From: Gaiellasilicea sp963705515
GTDB lineage: Bacteria; Actinomycetota; Thermoleophilia; Gaiellales; Gaiellaceae
Direction of reading: 5' to 3'
NCBI GenBank assembly: GCA_963705515.1
Contig: CAVPJV010000009.1
Span: forward strand, 558,001 to 622,000
Length of the DNA: 64,000 bases
This document shows, in pieces, positions 58,201-64,000 of the stretch (position 1 is the stretch's first letter; each line of letters starts with the position of its first letter). The notes under the pieces were generated by a model. That model worked only from the letters and a program-made list of their open reading frames with translations, made no database searches and was not told where the DNA came from. Both the position numbers and the translations under genes were made by a program.

Positions 58201-61200
58201 CCAACCTCACCTCCGGCGCAACGCGCGTCCTGACGGCGCACCATCCAGGACGCCGCCGGCAACACCGTCACCAGCGACAGCACCACCGTTATCACCTTTG
58301 CCAAGCAGTCCGGTGCCGGCACCGTCACTGGCACCGGCACCGCAACCGCTGCCAGCGGCGTCGCCACGAAGACGATCACCGGCGCCCTCGTCGGCTCGGT
58401 GACGATGGAAGCCACAGCGGCCGGGCTGACGACCGGCACCCTCGGCTCCTTCACCGTCGTCCATGGATCGGCCGCCGACATCGTCCTCAGCGGTGCCACC
58501 ACGAACCTCGTCTCGGGCACGACCCGCGTCCTCACTGCAACGATCCAGGACGCCGCCGGCAACACCGTCACCGCCGACAGCACCACCGTCGTCACCTTCG
58601 GCAAGCAGTCCGGCGCCGGCACCGTCACCGGCACCGGCACCGCCACCGCCGCGGCCGGCGTCGCCACGAAGACGATCACCGGCCAGCTCGTCGGCTCGGT
58701 GACGATGGAAGCCACCGCCGTCGGCCTGACCACCGGCACGCTCGGCGCCTTCACCGTCGTCCACGGCGCCGCCGCAGACATCGTCCTCACCGGCTCGACC
58801 GCAAACCTCACCTCCGGCACCACCCGCGTCCTCACCGCCACAATCCGCGACGCCGCCGGCAACACCGTCACCACTGACAACTCGACCGTCGTCACCTTCG
58901 CCAAGGCCTCCGGCGCCGGGACCGTCACGGGCACCGGCAACGCGACGGCAGCCGGCGGCGTGGCGACGAAGACGATCACGGGTGCGCTGGTCGGCCCCGT
59001 CGTCATGGAGGCCACGGCGACCGGCCTGACCACCGGCACGCTGGGCTCGTTCACGGTCGTCCACGGCGCCGCTGCCCAGATCGCGCTCACCGGCTCGACC
59101 GCCAACCTCGTCTCCGGCGCCACTCGCGTGCTGACCGCAACCGTGCAGGACGCGGCCGGTAACACCGTCACCTCCGACAACTCGACCGCGATCGCGTTCG
59201 CAAAGCAGTCCGGCGCGGGGTCGGTCACGGGCACCGGCAACGCAACGGCGACCGCCGGCGTGGCCACGAAGACGATCACCGGCGCGCTCGTCGGCCCGGT
59301 CACGATGGAAGCCACCGCCGCCGGCCTCACGACCGGCACTCTCGGCGCCTTCACCGTCGTCCACGGCACGGCCGCGCAGATCGCGCTCTCGGGCTCGACC
59401 GCCAACCTCACCTCCGGCGCAACGCGGGTCCTGACCGCCACGATCCTGGACGCCGCCGGCAACACCGTCACCGCCGACAACACGACGATCATCAACTTCG
59501 CGCAGGCCACGGGCGCCGGCACGGTGACTGGCAGCGGCACCGGCACGGCTACCAACGGCGTTGCGACGAAGACCATCACCGGCGCACTGATCGGCTCGGT
59601 GACGATGGAAGCGACCGCAGCCGGTCTCACCACCGGCACGCTCGGCGCCTTCACCGTCGTCCACGGCGCCGCCGCTCAGATCGCGCTCGCGGGCGCCACG
59701 GCGAACCTCGTCTCCGGCGCCACCCGCGTGCTGACCGCGACCGTGCAGGACGCGGCCGGCAACACCGTGACCGGCGACAGCTCGACCGTCGTCACGTTCG
59801 GCAAGCAGTCCGGCGCGGGCACGGTTACCGGTACGGGCACTGCAGCCGCAGCCAGCGGTGTCGCTACGAAGACGATCACCGGCCAGCTCGTCGGCTCGGT
59901 CACGATGGCAGCCACCGCCGTAGGGCTCACCACCGGCACGCTCGGCGCCTTCACCGTCGTCCACGGCGCCGCCGCCGAGATCGTCCTCACCGGCTCGACC
60001 GCCAACCTCGTCTCCGGCGCCACCCGCGTGCTGACCGCAACCGTGCAGGACGCGGCCGGCAACACCGTCGCCTCCGACAACTCGACCGTGATCACCTTCG
60101 CGCAGGCCTCGGGCGCCGGCACCGTCACCGGCAGCGGGAACGCCACAGCGGTCGCCGGCGTCGCAACGAAGACCGTCACCGGCGCCCTCGTCGGCTCGGT
60201 CACGATGGACGCCACCGCCGTTGGGCTCACCACTGGCACGCTCGGCGCCTTCACCGTCGTCCACGGCGCCGCGAGCCAGATCGCGCTCGCGGGCGCCACG
60301 ACGAACCTTCTTTCCGGCGCCACCCGCGTGCTGACCGCAACCGTGCAGGACGCGGCCGGCAACACCGTCGCCTCCGACAACTCGACCGTCATCACCTTCG
60401 CCAAGCAGTCCGGCGCGGGCACGGTTACCGGCACGGGCACTGCGACCGCAGCCAGTGGTGTCGCCACCAAGACGCTCACCGGCCAGCTCGTCGGCTCGGT
60501 CACGATGGAAGCCACCGCCGCCGGCCTCACCACCGGCACCCTCGCCCCCTTCACCGTCGTCCACGGCGCCGCGGCCCACGTGGCGCTCTCGGGAGCAACC
60601 AGCGACCTCACCTCGGGCGGCACCCGACTCCTCACCGCGACGGTGCAGGACGCAGCGGGGAACACGGTCACGAGCGACAACTCGACGTCGATCACCTTCG
60701 CCCAGGCGACCGGCACAGGCACCGTCACGGGTCTCGCCGGCGCCGAGGTCGTTGCGGGCGGCGTTGCGACGAAGACGGTGACGGGTGACCTCGCGGGCTC
60801 CGTCGACCTCGAGGCGACGGCGTCCGGCCTCACCACCGGAACGCTCTCCTTCGACGTCGTCCACGGCGCCGCCTACAAGGTCACCGTCAGCGCTTCGCCC
60901 ACCGACCTCGTCTCGGGCACGACGCGCGTGATCACGGCCACCGTGCGCGATGCCGCCGGGAATCGAGTCGCGAGCGACAACTCGACCGTCGTCACCTTCG
61001 CCAAGGCGTCCGGCGCCGGCACCGTCACGGGTCTCGGCGCGGACACGGCAACGGCCGGAGTCGCGTCGAAGACCGTCACGGGGCAGCTCGCGGGGACGAT
61101 CACGATCCTCGGCAGCGCGCCCGGCCTCGTCGCCGACAACGTCAGCTTCGACATCGTCCACGGCTCGGCCGCGGCGATCGGCCTGAGCGGCTCCACGGCC

Positions 61201-64000
61201 AATCTCGCCTCCGGGGCGCCGCGGGTGCTGACGGCGACGATCCAGGACGCCGCCGGCAACACGGTCACCGCCGACAACACGACCGTCATCACCTTCGCCA
61301 AGCAGTCCGGTGCCGGCACCGTCACCGGCACCGGCACTGCAACCGCCGCCGCCGGCGTCGCGACCAAGACGATCACCGGCGCCCTCGTCGGCCCCGTCGT
61401 CATGGAAGCCACCGCCGCCGGCCTCACCACCGGCAGCCTTGGCGCCTTCACCGTCGTCCACGGCGCCGCCGCCCAGATCGCGCTCACCGGCGCCACCACC
61501 AACCTCACCTCCGGAGCCACCCGCGTCCTGACCGCGACGATCCAGGACGCCGCCGGCAACACCGTCACCGCCGACAACACGACCGTCGATCACCTTCGCC
61601 AAGCAGTCCGGCGCCGGCACCGTCACCGGCACCGGCACCGCAACCGCCGCCGCCGGCATCGCGACCAAGACGATCACCGGCCAGCTCGTCGGCTCGGTGA
61701 CGATGGAAGCCACCGCCGCCGGCCTCACCACCGGCAGCCTCGGCGCCTTCACCGTCGTCCACGGCGCCGCCAGCCAGATCGCCCTCACGCACTCGGGCTC
61801 GAACGCGTCCGGTGACAACCACACGCTCACGGCGACGATCCAGGACGCGGCCGGCAACACCGTCACGTCCGACAGCTCGACCGTCGTCGCCTTCACGAAG
61901 ACCGGCGGCGCCGGCACCGTGACGGGACTCGCGAACGCGACCGCGTCGAACGGCGTCGCGACGAGCGTCGTCGTCAACGCCGCCTCCGGCCAGATCGACC
62001 TCGACGCGCAGGCGGCGGGGTTGGCCGCCGGCAACACGAGCTATGTCATCACCGCCGGGAGCGCGTCGACGCTGACGAGCACGATGGCCGCCTCCCCCAC
62101 CTCGATCGTCGCCGACGGCTCGACCGCGAGCACGATCACGGTGCGCCTCAAGGATGCAGTGGGCAACGACCTCACCGGCTCCGGCGGCACGGTCGCGCTC
62201 GCCCGGACCGGCACCGGCTCGCTCTCCGCCGTGACCGACAACGGCGACGGCACCTACACCGCCACACTCACCGCGCCGACGACGGTCGGCGGCGCCACCG
62301 TCACGGGCACGCTCAACGGCTCCGCCCTGGCGGCCACCACCGGCGTCACCTACGTGCACGGCCCCGCGACCACGATCGTTTTGACCGAGAGCGGCTCGAC
62401 CGTCGCCGGCAACGGGCACACGCTCACCGCCACGATCCAAGACGCGCACGGGAACACGGTCACGACCGACAGCTCGACCGTCGTCGCCTTCGCGAAGACG
62501 GGCGGCCCCGGCACGGTCACCGGCCTCGGCAGCGCCACCGCCTCCAACGGCGTCGCGACGAAGACCGTCACGAACAAGCTCGCCGGCCAGATCGACCTCG
62601 ACGCGCAGGTCGCGGGGCTCACGACCGGCACGGGCTCCTACACGATCGTGACCGGGCCCGTCAGCGGGGCAGCCTCCGACTCGACCGTCATCGCCGTCCC
62701 CGCCGCCGTCTACGCGAACGGCACCGACACCGCAACGATCACGGTCACGCTCCGCGACGCCGGCGGCAACGGGATCGCCGGGAAGACCGTCACGCTCGCG
62801 CAGGGTGGCGGCGGCTCGGCGATCACCGGCGGCGGCACCACAAACGCGTCCGGCGTCGTCACCTTCTCGGCCAGCGACTCCACTGTCGAGACGGTGACCT
62901 ACACGGCCACCGACACCACCGACTCGATCACGCTGGCAGACGACGCGACCGTCGACTTCACCTTCTCCGACTCGACGCCGCCGACGAACACGATCACGCT
63001 CGGTAGCGCGAACCGCGCCCTCCTGACCGGGACGACGCTCTACTACAACGGCGCGGCCGGCGGCTCGTTCACGCTCTCGAGCGCCGTCGCGGACGGCGGC
63101 GCAGGCCCGTCCTCCGCGGTCTATCCCGGCGTGGCGCAGGCGGGCTGGGCGCACGGAGCCGAGACCGTGTCCACGCCGGCCGGCGGCCCGTACGTCTCGA
63201 GCGCGTTCACGTTCGGCGCCGGCACGAGCGGCGACTTCACCTACGACGTGACTGCGAACGACGCGTGGACGCCGACGAACTCGACCCTGACGACGCTGAA
63301 CGTGACCGAGGACTCGACTGCGCCGGCGGCGGGCATCCTCTGCAACGCGGCCGCGTGTGCAGGCGGCTGGTACACGGCGTCGCCCGTCACGGTCACGCTC
63401 GCCGCCCCCGACGCCGGCGCCGGACTCGACCAGATCCGCTACACGACGGACGGCACCGATCCGACGATCTTCACCGGGAACGTCTACGTAGGCGCCTTCA
63501 CTGTCGCCGCCGAGGGCGTCACGACCGTCAAGTACCGCGCGTTCGACCGGATCGGCAACGACAGCGGCGTGCTCGCCCGGACCGTCCGGATCGACACGAT
63601 CGCGCCCGACACGACGCTCGACTCCACGCCGGCCGCCGCGACGCAGGACACGACGCCGACCTTCGCCTTCAGCTCGCCGGAGCCGGGGACGACGTTCCAG
63701 GTGCGCCTGAACGGCGGCTCGTGGACGTCGGCGGCGAGCCCGCTGACGCTCGGCCCGCTCGCCGAGAACACCTACACGTTCGACGTCCGCGCGACCGACG
63801 TCGCCGGGAACATCGACGCGAGCCCGGCGTCGTTCATCTTCACGGTCGACACGACGTCCGCGAACACGACGATCACCGCCTCCCCGCCCGCCGACTCGAA
63901 CTCCACCAGCGCGACCTTCTCATTCATCGCGTCGGACGCCGGCCCTGGCTTCGAGTGCCGCCTCGACGGCGGCGCGTTCGCCGACTGCTCGAGCCCGGTG
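49202..64000 (+). CDS. Giant Ig-like-repeat cell-surface protein (3' end beyond window; six apparent +1 frameshifts)
   Basis: At least 4,930 residues. A signal-anchor (LRLVLALVAVAVAAAAGVVL, residues 23-42) is followed by a unique region to about residue 230. Two copies of a roughly 190-residue module come next (near 49900 and 50960), with PAGV-x3-DLLIA, PAGW and ATASEPAS in common. Ig-like units with SPAGAGTWTT (near 50630, 52490, 52790), about 27 tandem 100-residue invasin/Big-1-like repeats (53660-61760), more divergent Big-1 domains, and Thr/Asp-rich Ig-like domains continuing past 64000 complete the visible part. The frame shifts at about 52709, 53988, 54142, 56183, 58239 and 61588. Each time one extra base interrupts a repeat whose sister copies are intact. 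Likely an adhesin or S-layer-associated fibre; the anchor would be at the unseen C-terminus. Confidence 0.88.
52374..52978 (+). repeat. Tandem near-identical 300-nt duplication in the giant gene
   Basis: Two copies of an Ig-like unit. From about 52430-52680 and 52732-52980 the DNA looks identical over some 245 nt, so the duplication is recent or kept uniform by gene conversion. Differences cluster at the junction, where one extra base also sits (about 52709). Confidence 0.85.
53658..61765 (+). repeat. About 27 tandem 300-nt (100-residue) Big-1-like repeats
   Basis: Units start every 300 nt at a GAAAQIALTG-type motif and run through LTATIQDAAGNTV, VTFGKQSGAGTVTGTGTA, ATKTITG, VTMEATAAGLTTGTL and FTVVHG. 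Each block exists in a few alternative versions (for example GALVGPVVME, GALVGSVTME, GQLVGSVTME) scattered among units in mixed combinations. Two units near 60867 and 61161 are more divergent. No cysteines are seen in the repeats. Confidence 0.92.

Noticed and set aside
52709..61588. Programmed ribosomal frameshifting in the giant gene
   Set aside because: No slippery heptamer or common downstream structure. Shifts occur at different places in the repeat and all need removal of one base, and the same +1 type breaks unrelated genes, so sequence error is simpler.
53658..61765. Regularly spaced 300-nt repeats as a possible CRISPR or satellite array
   Set aside because: Units are wholly coding, 300 nt long without unique spacers, and match Ig-like protein repeats.
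54122..62037. Very long open frames on the minus strand opposite the repeat array, several over 1,000 codons
   Set aside because: They mirror the plus-strand repeats (periodic VAVPVPVTVPAPD strings), have no start signals or domains, and result from GC-rich codon structure opposite a repetitive gene.

Overview
The window is about 64 kb of very GC-rich DNA (roughly 68-70 % by eye) with many GTG/TTG starts. It looks like a chromosomal segment of an actinobacterium, most likely class Thermoleophilia (Gaiellales/Solirubrobacterales-like). The lineage is inferred from gene content (DUF5995, DUF4389, orphan zf-HC2 proteins, Opp/Dpp operons, an ETF/ETF-QO cluster), not measured. I see no rRNA, tRNA, transposase, phage gene or CRISPR array.

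Layout: (1) 1-910 is the 5' part of atpD on the minus strand. (2) 993-14948 holds two divergently evolved oligopeptide/dipeptide ABC operons, both on the minus strand. Operon 1 is C-SBP-B-D-F plus a small membrane protein and an orphan zf-HC2 protein; operon 2 is SBP-B-C-D-F. A second zf-HC2 paralogue and a small lipoprotein gene lie between them. (3) 15446-20865 is a MoxR / DUF58 / BatD-like / vWA / TPR / vWA cluster. (4) 20912-32217 is the conserved bacterial block prfA-prmC-tsaC-glyA-upp-wecA-like-atpI-atpB-E-F-H-A-G, all minus. The catalytic beta gene atpD is not next to atpG but about 20 kb downstream in the same orientation, so the ATP synthase operon is split by the ABC and MoxR clusters. 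(5) 32238-36515 carries DUF5995, GNAT, two OsmC paralogues, DUF1385, rpmE and a threonine-dehydratase-like gene, with a 164-bp self-complementary element filling the rpmE/DUF1385 spacer. (6) 36542-48971 holds DUF4389 and M48 membrane proteins, the ETF-QO/etfA/etfB electron-transfer operon, an M23-like protein, a B12-dependent acyl-CoA mutase in two separate subunits (isobutyryl-CoA-mutase-type active-site residues), an MBL hydrolase and two tandem paralogous membrane-anchored proteins. (7) 49202-64000 is the start of one giant cell-surface protein (over 4,900 residues inside the window) built around about 27 near-identical 100-residue Ig-like repeats.

Together the genes suggest a heterotroph that imports peptides and oxidises amino-acid or fatty acyl-CoA compounds. 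Acyl-CoA dehydrogenase electrons would pass through ETF and ETF-QO to the quinone pool, branched acyl-CoAs would be rearranged by the B12 mutase, and the proton gradient would be used by the F-type ATP synthase.

Two technical themes matter for reading the annotation. First, at least eleven genes or gene segments are broken by a single extra base, and every case is a +1 insertion. This pattern points to consensus errors in the source assembly rather than real pseudogenes, so I report those genes as whole CDSs with the shift marked. Second, many genes have a TAnnnT hexamer 6-9 nt before the start codon, which suggests widespread leaderless transcription, including two divergent gene pairs whose -10 boxes overlap. 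No gene-free stretch exceeds 300 bases.
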